From the NCBI RefSeq assembly GCF_024125445.1, contig NZ_JAMXWM010000014.1, forward strand, positions 41,851 through 105,850: a stretch of 64,000 bases of DNA, given 5' to 3'. The notes beneath the pieces are model-generated. The model worked only from the letters and a program-made list of their open reading frames with translations, did no database searches and had not been told where the DNA came from. Below are positions 53,470-61,686 of this stretch, one piece after another; the first letter of the stretch is position 1; each line of letters starts with the position of its first letter. The stretch comes from Sporolactobacillus shoreicorticis. GTDB lineage: Bacteria > Bacillota > Bacilli > Bacillales > Sporolactobacillaceae. The translations under genes were made by a program, and so were the position numbers.

Positions 53470-56400
53470 ATGGCAATTGGTAGCACGAAAGCGTTAGGCA
53501 ATTTTGTTGTCCATGTCGGATTACAGGACACGGGTTTAACGCAATCGTTAAATTCAATTAAAAATGGAGTGAGGGCATCTTCGAGTGAAATGAAAGCTCA
53601 GATGTCTATTTTTAATTCTCTGGGTGACAATTTAGGTAAAGCTAAAGCCCATTACGAAGGTCTAACCAAGACCATTGAAACCCAACAAAAAGTGGTTGAA
53701 AAACAGCGCAGCGAATTTCAATCTATGGGGCAGAGGACGAAAGAGAATGCAGAGCAATATGATAAATTAGCCGCTCAGATTAATAATAATGTGAAGAAAT
53801 TAGCAGCGATGACGGCTGAACAAGAGAAAGCACGGAAGATGTACGATTACGAGAAATCGGGCATTCGTGAGAATAAAGAAGAATTGTCCTTGCTTCAACG
53901 TGAAATGCAATCCACAGTTAATCTATATAAAGCCGAAGGTAACGAAGAAAAAGCATCGGCCGCACAAGCAGAAGGATTACGCAAACAGCTTAGTCAATTA
54001 ACCTCTATTCGCGAAAAAGAGCGTGACATTTTAGAGAAAGTCAAGAATGAATCGGGTGAGAGTTCGCGTGAATATCGTGAGCAAGCGATTCGCGTCAATG
54101 AACTTTCTGCAAAAATTAATCGTGCTGAAAGCAATTTACATGGGTTAGGCGAAGCATCAGTCAAGTCAGAAGGTCGCCTTTCCCGATTAACTTCATCCGC
54201 CCACAAACTTTCTGATGCATTCAAGGGTTCTTTCCTCGGTTCAATGGCTGGAAATTTAATGTCCTCAGCAATGATGACTGCAACTAATGGGATACATAGC
54301 ATTATTGATGCAGGCAAGGAAGAAAATGCAACGCTGGAATCCATATCATTAACTTGGAAAAACATGGGCATGAATACTCAGCAAGTCAGTGGCATGACGG
54401 AAGCCATTGAGAAAATGCATGAGCAATCCCATTATTCGTTGACGGGAATTAATGCATTATCCAAAGCTGCATTTGCTTTAACGAAGAACAAAGAAGGTAT
54501 GACTCAGCTTGCTACATCCATACAGGAAGTAGGGCGCGCTAAAGGGCTTGATGAAGGGAAAATGCAACAAGTCACCAAACGTTTGATGCAAGTTGGCATC
54601 ACGGGCAAAGTTACATACTCTGATGTTGCTAAGATGACACGAACGTTGCCCGGATTTTCCACTGCAATGGCACAGACAATGGGCGTCAGTGCTGATAAGC
54701 TTGTTGAAATGGGCAAGAAGGGTAAGCTGACACAGAAAGATTTTGTCGATACGATCAATGCCATGGGTAAGGCAAACGCAGGCTCATTTTCAAATTATGA
54801 GCATACAACGGCAGGATTCAGTGCTGTCATGCATGATACCTGGGATAAGTTATCTGCTCATCTCATGAAACCGATCTTTGACAGTAAAAAATCAGGGCTT
54901 GGCGATCTTGCTAAGTTTGTACAGTCGAAAGAAATTGAAAAAGCTGCTGAGGATTTAGGTAAAGTTTTAAGTCAAGTCATGAGTGCAGCAACACGGCAAT
55001 TGGCTAATTTTGCGAAATATGCAGAAGCACATAAAACAGAACTGAAAGCAGATTTTAATGCAGTCAAAGAAGCTGTATCGACAACATGGGTAGCAGTTAA
55101 ACCGGTGATTACATGGCTGGTTGATAATCCGAAGGTATTTGCTGGTGTAACGGTCGGTTTATTGGGCATGAAAACAGGCCTAATTCCGGTGCGGACACTG
55201 TTTAAAGATTTAGGTGGTGTGGTCAATGGAACCACCAATGCTTTTAAGTATATGGCAAAAGAAGGAACAACAGGCAATAAAGCCATTACTGGACTTGGTA
55301 AGGGTATTAAGAGTATCGGTAAGGGAATCGGCTCAGGCGCAGTAAAGGGGATCAAGGGCATTGGCACAGCAGCGAAAGCGTCTGCTAAATGGATTGGCTC
55401 AATGACTACTGCTGCCTTGTCGTTCGGCAAAACGGCGGTTATATGGGCAGCACAGAAGATTAAAATTCTAGCTGTTGCAGCAGCAGAAAAGGTAGCAGCG
55501 GCAGCTACAAAAGTGTGGTCAGCGATTCAGGCAGGTTTTAACTTTGTCATGAACCTTAACCCAATCGGATTGATTGTCACAGCCATCGGCCTCTTGGTTG
55601 TTGGTCTGGTCGAGACATACAAGCATAGCAAAACTTTCCGCAAGTTTGTTAATTCTATGGGCAAGTCTCTCGGAAAAACCTTTAAATCAATTGGTAAATG
55701 GTTTTCCGGTGTCGGCAAGAGTGCTAAGAGCATGGCATCGAACACGGGCAAATGGTTTTCTAATATGTGGAAATCCACAACGAAAACGGCGGGGCGTATG
55801 GCTTCGGGTGTCCGTGGAGCGTTTAATAACATGCGTAAATGGTCACAGAATGCGACAAATAGTATGGTTAAGCAAGTTTCTGACAAGCATAGCTGGCTCA
55901 ATAAGCATACCAATGGCGCAGCAGCGACTATGTTTAGCGGACTAAAGAAAACCTACAGCAAAGGTCATGCCACGCTTGAAAGCGGCACAAAAGTGTTTTC
56001 GGATATTATACACGGCAAGTGGAGCAATCTCGGCGGCGACATCAAACACTTTGCCAGCAATGCCATGAACTTTGTCAAATCGTTCTGGCGCACGGCCTAT
56101 AATTCTCTTAACAAATTGACCGGTGGTTGGATTGGAAAGACAGTTGGATGGTTTAAAGGGCTACCTGGTAAATTAGGCAGCGCATTGAAAAATGGTTGGC
56201 ATGCGGTAGAAAGTGGAGCACGATATTTAGCCAATGGTATGATCTCAGGCATTGGTAAAGGTGTTAATGGTGTCATCGGTGGGATTGACTGGATTCTGAA
56301 GAAGGTCAATGCTCCTCAGATTTCACACTGGGAAGTTCCTCAATTCGCCGCTGCTGGACTTGCTCAAGGCCTAGCCATCGTTGGTGAAAAAGGGAAGCAT

Positions 56401-57459
56401 GAGTTAATCAAACATGAGGATGGACAAATTGAAGTCAGTCCGAATAAGGCCACACTGTATAATTTCAAGCGTCCAGTGTCAATCCTCGGTGGCGATAAAA
56501 CCGAACAATTGATGAAGATGAATATCATTCCCCAATTCGCTTCGGGTAACTGGTTTGGATCAGCCGTTGATTTTATTAAAGGTGGGTTCAGTGCAATTGC
56601 CAACACCGCTTCAGGTTTCTGGAATGCGGTGACTCATCCGGCTCAATTGTTGAATACAGCCGTTAATAAGTTTACCGATCTATCTGGTTTAAAGGGTACT
56701 ATTGCAGATATGGCTAAAGGCACAGTGACTTACGCAACCAAGGAATCATTAAATTGGTTTAAGAAACAATTGTTTACAAGCAATAACCCGTCAGGTGGGA
56801 ATATTGATCGCTGGAAGCCGTATGTATCCCGTGCCTTATCAATGACTGGATTACCCACATCATCGGCTTATGTCAATGCCTGGATGAAACAGATTCAATC
56901 GGAATCAGGTGGTAATCCTAACGCTGTACAGCATGGCTATACCGACATCAACACGTTGACTGGCGATCTTGCCAAAGGATTGTTGCAGACGATTTCAGCA
57001 ACGTTTAATGCCTACAAGATGCCCGGTCATGGTGACATATTTAACGGTCTGGATAACATGCTGGCCGCCATGAGGTACGCAAAATCCAGGTACGGGAAAA
57101 GTGGCATGCTCGATGTGATTGGTCATGGTCACGGCTATGCAAATGGCGGCTTAGTTACCACGGAACAGATCGCCCGAATCGCAGAAGGCAATAAAGCGGA
57201 AATGGTTGTACCGCTTACAAACACAACGAAAAGTATTCAGATGTTGCGTATGGCGAATGATTATCTGGCGGCAAAGCTAGGCATTCAACAATCCAAAGCG
57301 AATGATCAGGTACAAGCTGTATCGACCAATCTAACCATTGAAAATGTCAATATTAATATTGATGGAAACACGGATACAACCAATGCTAAAGATATTGCTA
57401 ATCAAGTGATCAAAAAAATTAATGATGCATTGAAGGGAAAAGGATTGAAGTTAGCGTGA
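53470..57459 (+). CDS. Tape measure protein with lytic transglycosylase domain
   Basis: 1329 aa. Coiled coils (about 30-240), tape-measure core domain (about 265-460; SGMTEAIEKMHEQSHYSLTG), hydrophobic helices (about 690-720), Lys/Trp/Gly-rich repeats (740-960). A C-terminal SLT-type domain (about 1115-1215) has glutamate in MKQIQSESGGNPNA and GLLQTI. It sets tail length (about 200 nm by the usual 1.5 angstrom per residue) and opens peptidoglycan on entry. Confidence 0.93.
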   Translation: MAIGSTKALGNFVVHVGLQDTGLTQSLNSIKNGVRASSSEMKAQMSIFNSLGDNLGKAKAHYEGLTKTIETQQKVVEKQRSEFQSMGQRTKENAEQYDKLAAQINNNVKKLAAMTAEQEKARKMYDYEKSGIRENKEELSLLQREMQSTVNLYKAEGNEEKASAAQAEGLRKQLSQLTSIREKERDILEKVKNESGESSREYREQAIRVNELSAKINRAESNLHGLGEASVKSEGRLSRLTSSAHKLSDAFKGSFLGSMAGNLMSSAMMTATNGIHSIIDAGKEENATLESISLTWKNMGMNTQQVSGMTEAIEKMHEQSHYSLTGINALSKAAFALTKNKEGMTQLATSIQEVGRAKGLDEGKMQQVTKRLMQVGITGKVTYSDVAKMTRTLPGFSTAMAQTMGVSADKLVEMGKKGKLTQKDFVDTINAMGKANAGSFSNYEHTTAGFSAVMHDTWDKLSAHLMKPIFDSKKSGLGDLAKFVQSKEIEKAAEDLGKVLSQVMSAATRQLANFAKYAEAHKTELKADFNAVKEAVSTTWVAVKPVITWLVDNPKVFAGVTVGLLGMKTGLIPVRTLFKDLGGVVNGTTNAFKYMAKEGTTGNKAITGLGKGIKSIGKGIGSGAVKGIKGIGTAAKASAKWIGSMTTAALSFGKTAVIWAAQKIKILAVAAAEKVAAAATKVWSAIQAGFNFVMNLNPIGLIVTAIGLLVVGLVETYKHSKTFRKFVNSMGKSLGKTFKSIGKWFSGVGKSAKSMASNTGKWFSNMWKSTTKTAGRMASGVRGAFNNMRKWSQNATNSMVKQVSDKHSWLNKHTNGAAATMFSGLKKTYSKGHATLESGTKVFSDIIHGKWSNLGGDIKHFASNAMNFVKSFWRTAYNSLNKLTGGWIGKTVGWFKGLPGKLGSALKNGWHAVESGARYLANGMISGIGKGVNGVIGGIDWILKKVNAPQISHWEVPQFAAAGLAQGLAIVGEKGKHELIKHEDGQIEVSPNKATLYNFKRPVSILGGDKTEQLMKMNIIPQFASGNWFGSAVDFIKGGFSAIANTASGFWNAVTHPAQLLNTAVNKFTDLSGLKGTIADMAKGTVTYATKESLNWFKKQLFTSNNPSGGNIDRWKPYVSRALSMTGLPTSSAYVNAWMKQIQSESGGNPNAVQHGYTDINTLTGDLAKGLLQTISATFNAYKMPGHGDIFNGLDNMLAAMRYAKSRYGKSGMLDVIGHGHGYANGGLVTTEQIARIAEGNKAEMVVPLTNTTKSIQMLRMANDYLAAKLGIQQSKANDQVQAVSTNLTIENVNINIDGNTDTTNAKDIANQVIKKINDALKGKGLKLA

Positions 57460-57497
57460 TTTTCTGTTTTGATCGATCAAATTAGAAAAAATACAAG

Positions 57498-57532
57498 GGG
57501 CATCACCTGTTTATGCGGGTGGTGCTCTTTTT
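57498..57532 (+). terminator. Terminator after the tape measure gene
   Basis: GCATCACC (57500-57507) pairs with GGTGGTGC (57518-57525) with one wobble, followed by CTTTTTTGC. Ends the late transcript. Confidence 0.8.
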
Positions 57533-57577
57533 TGCTTTTTATGAACGTGTAAATATGAAAATAAGGTAGTGAAATTA

Positions 57578-57958
57578 TTGATTGAAATATGGAGAAACAT
57601 TAAAGATTATGAAGGACTGTACCAGGTATCAAATTGTGGAAGAGTTAAAAGATTAAGCAATAATAGACAAATGAAAGAAAAAATATTACGATCTGTAAAA
57701 CATGGCCGTGGATATTTAAAAATTGGATTACATAAAAATGGATCTCAAAAGGATTATTTTATTCATCGCTTAGTAGCGCAAGCATTTATCATTAATCCAA
57801 TTAATCTTCCCGAAGTAAATCATCGTGACGAAAACAAACATAATAATAATATCAGTAACCTTGAATGGTGTTCATCAAAATATAATGCAAATTACGGAAC
57901 GAGAAATGAGAGATGTCACTTATATAAGGACAAAAATATTATTTTAGCAAGTTATTGA
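57578..57958 (+). CDS. NUMOD4-HNH homing endonuclease
   Basis: About 126 aa. NUMOD4 motif (EIWRNIKDYEGLYQVSNCGRV) then HNH core (EVNHRDENKHNNNISNLEW, CSSKYNANYGTR). Complete but short: the C-terminal DNA-binding modules of longer relatives are missing. TTG start. Free-standing homing gene downstream of the tape measure. Confidence 0.88.
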   Translation: MIEIWRNIKDYEGLYQVSNCGRVKRLSNNRQMKEKILRSVKHGRGYLKIGLHKNGSQKDYFIHRLVAQAFIINPINLPEVNHRDENKHNNNISNLEWCSSKYNANYGTRNERCHLYKDKNIILASY

Positions 57959-57963
57959 AATCT

Positions 57964-58009
57964 AAGAGGTTATTCTATGAGTAAAAAAACTCGGATAGCC
58001 TCTTTTTTA
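57964..58009 (+). terminator. Terminator after the HNH gene
   Basis: GAGGTTATT pairs with GATAGCCTC (one wobble and one mismatch), with an inner GAGT/ACTC stem around six A, followed by TTTTTTAT. Confidence 0.7.
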
Positions 58010-58020
58010 TTGTAAACAAA

Positions 58021-58076
58021 GCAGGAAATTTGTCCTATTTTGTGGAATAAATTGATATTCTGAAAAATGGGAGATG
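58021..58076 (+). promoter_or_regulatory. Conserved control element, copy 2
   Basis: Near copy of 38310-38364: GCAGGAAA, TCCTATTTTGTGGAATA, GATATTCTGAAA and TGGGAGATG. In both places a gene starts 6-7 bases after GGGAGATG. TGATATTCT could serve as an extended -10. Confidence 0.6.
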
Positions 58077-58082
58077 ATCACA

Positions 58083-58340
58083 TTGGATACTAAAGAGGAG
58101 ATATATTATTACACATTTTACTTTGTTGATAATTCAAAACTTGATTTTGCTAAAAATGAATATGAGGGATATGATCCATTACTTACACTCAGTGAGGATA
58201 AAAAAGGCTGGCTTGAATTAAATGGGACATATATTAGATTAGAAAATATAAAATATGTCCAAGTTGAAACAGCCATACAGAGAGAGGAACGATTAAACAA
58301 GAAGAAAGAGAACATAAACAAGTTTTTGAAATCATATTAA
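58083..58340 (+). CDS. Small phage protein under its own control element
   Basis: About 85 aa, not recognised: acidic beta-rich first half (YYYTFYFVDNSKLDFAKNEY), TYIRLENIKYVQVE, then a basic helix. The TTG at 58083 is placed like the start in copy 1; an ATG at 58074 overlaps the ribosome binding site. Followed by a terminator, so it is a one-gene unit at the right end, as expected for a gene active in the lysogen. Confidence 0.62.
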   Translation: MDTKEEIYYYTFYFVDNSKLDFAKNEYEGYDPLLTLSEDKKGWLELNGTYIRLENIKYVQVETAIQREERLNKKKENINKFLKSY

Positions 58341-58349
58341 TTGTAATTG

Positions 58350-58372
58350 AAGCACCCACGAGGTGCTTTTTT
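58350..58372 (+). terminator. Terminator of the last prophage gene
   Basis: AGCACC (58351-58356) / GGTGCT (58362-58367) with CACGA loop and six T. Between here and the attachment region (58373-58605) I see only AT-rich DNA without a gene. Confidence 0.8.
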
Positions 58373-58605
58373 CTATTTATGACATCAATTTACCAATTCA
58401 AATTTTAATGATCTTAGGAATGCAGCATGGAGAAATGAAATAAATAAAAAATTTATCAGGAAATCATTTGACTCCTTTATCATCTAGAATTATACTGTTA
58501 ATGTAAGTTAAGCAACTAACTAAGATAACTCAAACCAATAAATGTTTATATAATTCAAAAATTGAATAAAAATTTGTGCTTGAAAAATCCCATTGTACCG
58601 GCATT

Positions 58606-58717
58606 CTACACCATCTCCATGTCAAAGGCGAAACCGACGAACAGCGAATTCATCGCCATGGTCGCCGACAAGCTGCGGATCGAAAATCGTGCCGAGGAAT
58701 CGATGCGGATTTTGTGA
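58606..58717 (+). pseudogene. Displaced spo0A 3' end (attR)
   Basis: Encodes [19 protein letters not shown] and on to ESMRIL and a stop, but has no start or upstream domain. 22 substitutions in 112 bp against 20249-20360, nearly all silent, so both copies evolved under protein-level selection. More GC-rich codons than the left copy. Together with the terminator downstream it is most simply the original host end of spo0A. Confidence 0.85.
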
Positions 58718-58754
58718 ACGAAAAGGATTTCTCTAAGCAATGCTAAAGAAATAT

Positions 58755-58806
58755 AAAGCACCTCATTTGTCAATGGTATTCGTTGACAAATGAGGTGCTT
58801 TCTTTT
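58755..58806 (+). terminator. Probable original spo0A terminator
   Basis: A 19-bp perfect stem, AAAGCACCTCATTTGTCAA (58755-58773) against 58783-58801, with a 9-nt loop and a T-rich end. It lies 38 bp after the displaced spo0A stop. The rest of the spacer to 59110 holds one promoter and no gene. Confidence 0.85.
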
Positions 58807-59013
58807 AATTTTAAATCAAGATGTTCTATGCGGCATAATTTATTTTGAATAGCTGACGATCTTAGTTCTTTCTCATACATGTTTGTTTTTATTAAAATCA
58901 GTATGGTGCTTTATTTGGATACAATTCGTTGATTTGTATAGCTGATCAAAAAATCTCAGATTTGTTTATGGAGAAAATGGGGCAGGAAATTAATTTCTAT
59001 GTTATAGTTTATT

Positions 59014-59042
59014 TTGTCAAAAAATGCTAACCGTGATATACA
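59014..59042 (+). promoter_or_regulatory. Sigma-A promoter of the sugar permease gene
   Basis: TTGTCA (59014-59019), 17-bp spacer, TATACA (59037-59042). About 70-100 bp upstream of the permease start. Confidence 0.65.
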
Positions 59043-59110
59043 TAGAAGGCAGCTGTTGAAAACATAAATGATCAATAGGGAATCGATTTGCTTCCATTCA
59101 TTGTGAGGCT

Positions 59111-59989
59111 TTGGAAGGTGTGGAAGGTTTGACAGGTTTGATGATTTCGCTTATTCCAGCACTTCTTTGGGGAACACTTCCACTTGTCAGTGCAAAAGTG
59201 GGCGGAACACCTCATCATCAGGTGTTTGGAATGACGATTGGCGCATTATTTTTTTCGATGGCGCTCTTTTTCTTTATACCGCCACAGCTCAATGCAGCAG
59301 TCATTTCGGTAAGTTTGCTGTCTGGACTTTTTTGGGCTGTCGGACAATTTTATCAGTTTGCTGCCATGAAAATTCTCGGAGTTTCGAAAACGATGCCGCT
59401 TTCTACCGGTATGCAGCTCGCGGGAGTCGCATTATGCGGAATTTTTATTTTTCGTGAATGGGATACCGCTTTTCGAATGATAATAGGATTGTCTGCGTTA
59501 GCCCTAATTGTCATTGGTGTTCTGCTTACATCAAGAGAGCGGCGTTCCAAAGAAAAAAACACCCATCCAGTGTTTAAAGGGCTTGTCCTTCTGGCTGTTT
59601 CCACCTTTGGGTATATTTCTTATCTAGTGATCCTCCGTTTGTTTCGCATTGACGGCTGGTCGGCGATACTCCCACAATCAATTGGTATGATTATTGGAGC
59701 AGTCATTCTGTCTGGCAAAAAAGTAAAAATGCTTCATAATCGGCACACCGCATTTAACATTATTTCAGGATTGATGTGGGCCGGTGGCAATCTTGCCCTT
59801 CTCATAGCTACAAAGCTTGAAGGAGTTGCCATCAGCTTTTCAATGTCGCAAATTGGAACCGTGCTCTCTACATTAGGCGGTATCTTCATTCTGGGTGAAA
59901 AAAAGACTAAGAACCAGATGGTATTTCTGCTTATAGGATGTACCATGATCATTTTCGGTGGTGTGCTTTTAGGGAAGACAAAGAATTAA
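59111..59989 (+). CDS. glcU: GlcU/RbsU family sugar uptake permease
   Basis: Up to 292 aa with about ten hydrophobic helices in the two-repeat GRP/DMT fold. It has PALLWGTLPLVSAKVGG, GVSKTMPLSTGMQL and IDGWSAILPQSIGM motifs as in Bacillus GlcU. It would import glucose or ribose with protons, without phosphorylation. The true start may be the TTG at 59138 or ATG at 59141, which would begin right at the first helix. Confidence 0.88.
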   Translation: MEGVEGLTGLMISLIPALLWGTLPLVSAKVGGTPHHQVFGMTIGALFFSMALFFFIPPQLNAAVISVSLLSGLFWAVGQFYQFAAMKILGVSKTMPLSTGMQLAGVALCGIFIFREWDTAFRMIIGLSALALIVIGVLLTSRERRSKEKNTHPVFKGLVLLAVSTFGYISYLVILRLFRIDGWSAILPQSIGMIIGAVILSGKKVKMLHNRHTAFNIISGLMWAGGNLALLIATKLEGVAISFSMSQIGTVLSTLGGIFILGEKKTKNQMVFLLIGCTMIIFGGVLLGKTKN

Positions 59990-60102
59990 ATCATGACAAC
60001 AGTTAAATTGATTTCATTTTTTTAGCCGTTAGGTCATGACATGAGCGGAAATGAATGATAAAATGTAACTAAGCTTTTTGAAGAATGCTGTCATCTGAAG
60101 AG

Positions 60103-60117
60103 ATGAAAACGGTTCTT
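60103..60117 (+). promoter_or_regulatory. Possible cre site upstream of the HPr gene
   Basis: ATGAAAACGGTTCTT matches 13 of 15 positions of the catabolite responsive element WTGNAANCGNWWNCA. Position about 90 bp before the HPr start. Weak evidence, but CcpA control would make sense for HPr. Confidence 0.3.
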
Positions 60118-60195
60118 TAAAGATATTGCAGGTCAATATATTGTTGAATCCTGTTCAATTCAAATATTAAGCAAATGAATGGAGCGAGTAGAAAA

Positions 60196-60465
60196 ATGGA
60201 AAAAACGTATGTAGTCACTGATGAAACGGGTATTCACGCACGCCCGGCAACCGTGCTTGTAAGTGAAGCAAGCAAATTTGAATCAAACATCAATATTGAA
60301 TATAATGGCAAGAAGGCCAACCTGAAGAGTATCATGGGTGTTATGGCTCTTGGCATTATGCAAGGCGCAGAATTCAAAATTGTTACTGAAGGCTCGGACG
60401 CTGATGAAGCATCTGCTGCAATCGGCAATGTTATTTCGGCTCAGGGCATTGGCAAAGAAAAATAA
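60196..60465 (+). CDS. ptsH: Phosphocarrier protein HPr
   Basis: 89 aa. It has the PEP-phosphorylation site His14 in TGIHARPAT and the regulatory serine Ser45 in LKSIMGVM (His15 and Ser46 in family numbering). It can therefore act both in PTS transport and, Ser-phosphorylated, as CcpA corepressor; Crh lacks the histidine. ATG at 60196 after GGAGCGAG; the frame is open to 60175. Not followed by ptsI here but by a terminator, which is unusual. Confidence 0.94.
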   Translation: MEKTYVVTDETGIHARPATVLVSEASKFESNINIEYNGKKANLKSIMGVMALGIMQGAEFKIVTEGSDADEASAAIGNVISAQGIGKEK

Positions 60466-60483
60466 TGCTCAGCAGATAAAAAA

Positions 60484-60526
60484 AGAAGCGGACTTGAGGA
60501 AAATCCTCAGATCCGCTTCTTTTTTA
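60484..60526. terminator. Bidirectional terminator between ptsH and yidC
   Basis: AGAAGCGGA (60484-60492) / TCCGCTTCT (60512-60520) plus inner TGAGG/CCTCA, T-run on the plus side and A-run on the minus side. Overlaps the yidC stop. Confidence 0.88.
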
Positions 60527-61219
60527 TGCTTTTGAAATTTCAGGTTCTTGTTTCTTCATTCTTTGGAGCAACATATGTGAGAAATACGTTTGTCCGATTA
60601 AAAAGAGTCCACCGACAACCCAATAAAGTGGCAATGCGGCTGAGGTTGACAGAGATGCAAATACAATCATAATCGGAGACATTAATCCAATCCATTGAAA
60701 CGACTTTTGCTGTTCTGTGTCCCCAACGGTTGGTATCAGTTTTTGACTGATCTTAAATTGCAAGAAATAGACAACTCCGGCAATAATCGTGAGTACGAAA
60801 TCTGTGTGCCCCAAACTGAACCAGAGAAAATGGTGAGTTGCAATCTCATGCGAACTTCTGATGGCATAATAAAACCCCATTAAGATCGGCATTTGTACGA
60901 TGATCGGTAGACATCCGATTGCTGAAAATGGATTAACATCATGCTTTTTATAAAGTCCCATCATTTCCATTTGAACCTTTTGCTTTTCAGCAGGGTCTTT
61001 GGTTTCAGACAATCTTTTTTGAATAGCGGTTAATTCTGGTTTTAACTTGTCCATTTTTTTCTTAACTTCAAATTGCCGCACGTATTGTCGGACCATCAAG
61101 GGGGCAAGCAGGAAACGGATTAAGAGTGTTAAAACAATAATGGCTGCCCCATAACTATTCCCCAAAAAAGAGGCGGTTCCTTGAATCATCAGTGTAAAAG
61201 GTTCGATGAATGTATTCAT
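60524..61219 (-). CDS. yidC: Membrane protein insertase YidC/OxaA
   Basis: 231 aa, five hydrophobic segments, conserved groove arginine in LLIRFLLAPL, cytoplasmic coiled coil (KKKMDKLKPELTAIQKRLSE) and C1 region FSAIGCLPIIVQMPILMGFYYAI. It has no N-terminal lipobox or signal peptide, unlike SpoIIIJ/YqjG of Bacillus. The ATG has a strong GGGAGGAAC site, so the short start is real. Basic C-terminal tail for ribosome contact. Confidence 0.92.
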   Translation of the reverse strand: MNTFIEPFTLMIQGTASFLGNSYGAAIIVLTLLIRFLLAPLMVRQYVRQFEVKKKMDKLKPELTAIQKRLSETKDPAEKQKVQMEMMGLYKKHDVNPFSAIGCLPIIVQMPILMGFYYAIRSSHEIATHHFLWFSLGHTDFVLTIIAGVVYFLQFKISQKLIPTVGDTEQQKSFQWIGLMSPIMIVFASLSTSAALPLYWVVGGLFLIGQTYFSHMLLQRMKKQEPEISKA

Positions 61220-61259
61220 GTATTCAGTTCCTCCCGGCTGTTATTAAAAATTAACTCGT

Positions 61260-61559
61260 TTAAAATGCCGGGAGAAAACAATGGTTTTTCGAATCTGATT
61301 GTTTGGAATCTCTGCGTCTGACCGTCCGTATAAGATAGAACATAATATGACTGATTTTCGCATTCCCGGAGTTGAATGCCAGTGCTAATAGCATACAGGT
61401 ACCAGAAGGCACGCCATCCTGCATGTATTTATTGAACTGAGTTCGTTCGGTGCGGATTGAGTGCTGAATGATGTGAAATGACAGTTCCAATGCGATCAGA
61501 AGCGCAGGAAGTGCCGGATCGTTTAATAAATAAGCACAAAGATCAAGCGTAGCGGTCAC
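61260..61559 (-). CDS. Hypothetical protein
   Basis: 99 aa, GTG start near GAGAGGCAG. Hydrophobic patches (PALPALLIALELSFHIIQHS) and a basic end with many Arg/Lys. Not recognised; some doubt that it is translated, since composition is not clearly protein-like. Confidence 0.4.
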   Translation of the reverse strand: MTATLDLCAYLLNDPALPALLIALELSFHIIQHSIRTERTQFNKYMQDGVPSGTCMLLALAFNSGNAKISHIMFYLIRTVRRRDSKQSDSKNHCFLPAF

Positions 61560-61631
61560 CTGCCTCTCTAAAGATACTATAAAACATCATACCACGAATG
61601 GCGAACGTGTAGCACTTATAAATAAGCATAA

Positions 61632-61662
61632 AATCCCCTCCGGCACTTTGACGGAGAGGATT
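61632..61662 (-). terminator. Terminator of the lrgAB-type operon
   Basis: On the minus strand AATCCTCTCCG pairs with CGGAGGGGATT (one wobble), followed by TTTTATGC. 24 bp after the lrgB stop. Confidence 0.85.
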
Positions 61663-61686
61663 AGTCATGTTAAAAATAAGGATTGC

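Larger units (their letters stand above)
20325..58695 (+). mobile_element. Prophage (HK97-like siphovirus) integrated in spo0A
   Basis: Bounded by a duplicated spo0A 3' end, with collinear copies exactly 38,357 bp apart. It contains an integrase next to the left end, replication-type genes, cos-type terminase, portal, protease, capsid, connectors, tail tube, tape measure and tail tip. Base composition is more AT-rich than the flanks. The limits given are the longest identical run (GAAAATCGTGCCGA) in both copies; the true crossover may lie up to about 76 bp further left. No endolysin or holin is recognisable, so whether it can form plaques is open. Confidence 0.93.

Noticed and set aside
54972..55430. 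152-codon minus-strand frame within the tape measure gene
   Set aside because: Antisense to a clear 1329-aa gene; Pro/Val/Ala-rich composition is that of a shadow of Gly/Lys-rich codons, and there is no ribosome binding site.
20325..58695. Insertion sequence or integrative conjugative element
   Set aside because: No transposase, relaxase or type IV secretion genes; a complete set of head and tail genes is present instead.
58606..58717. A second, functional spo0A gene fragment
   Set aside because: No start codon, no receiver domain and no promoter; it is the attachment-site copy of the 3' end.
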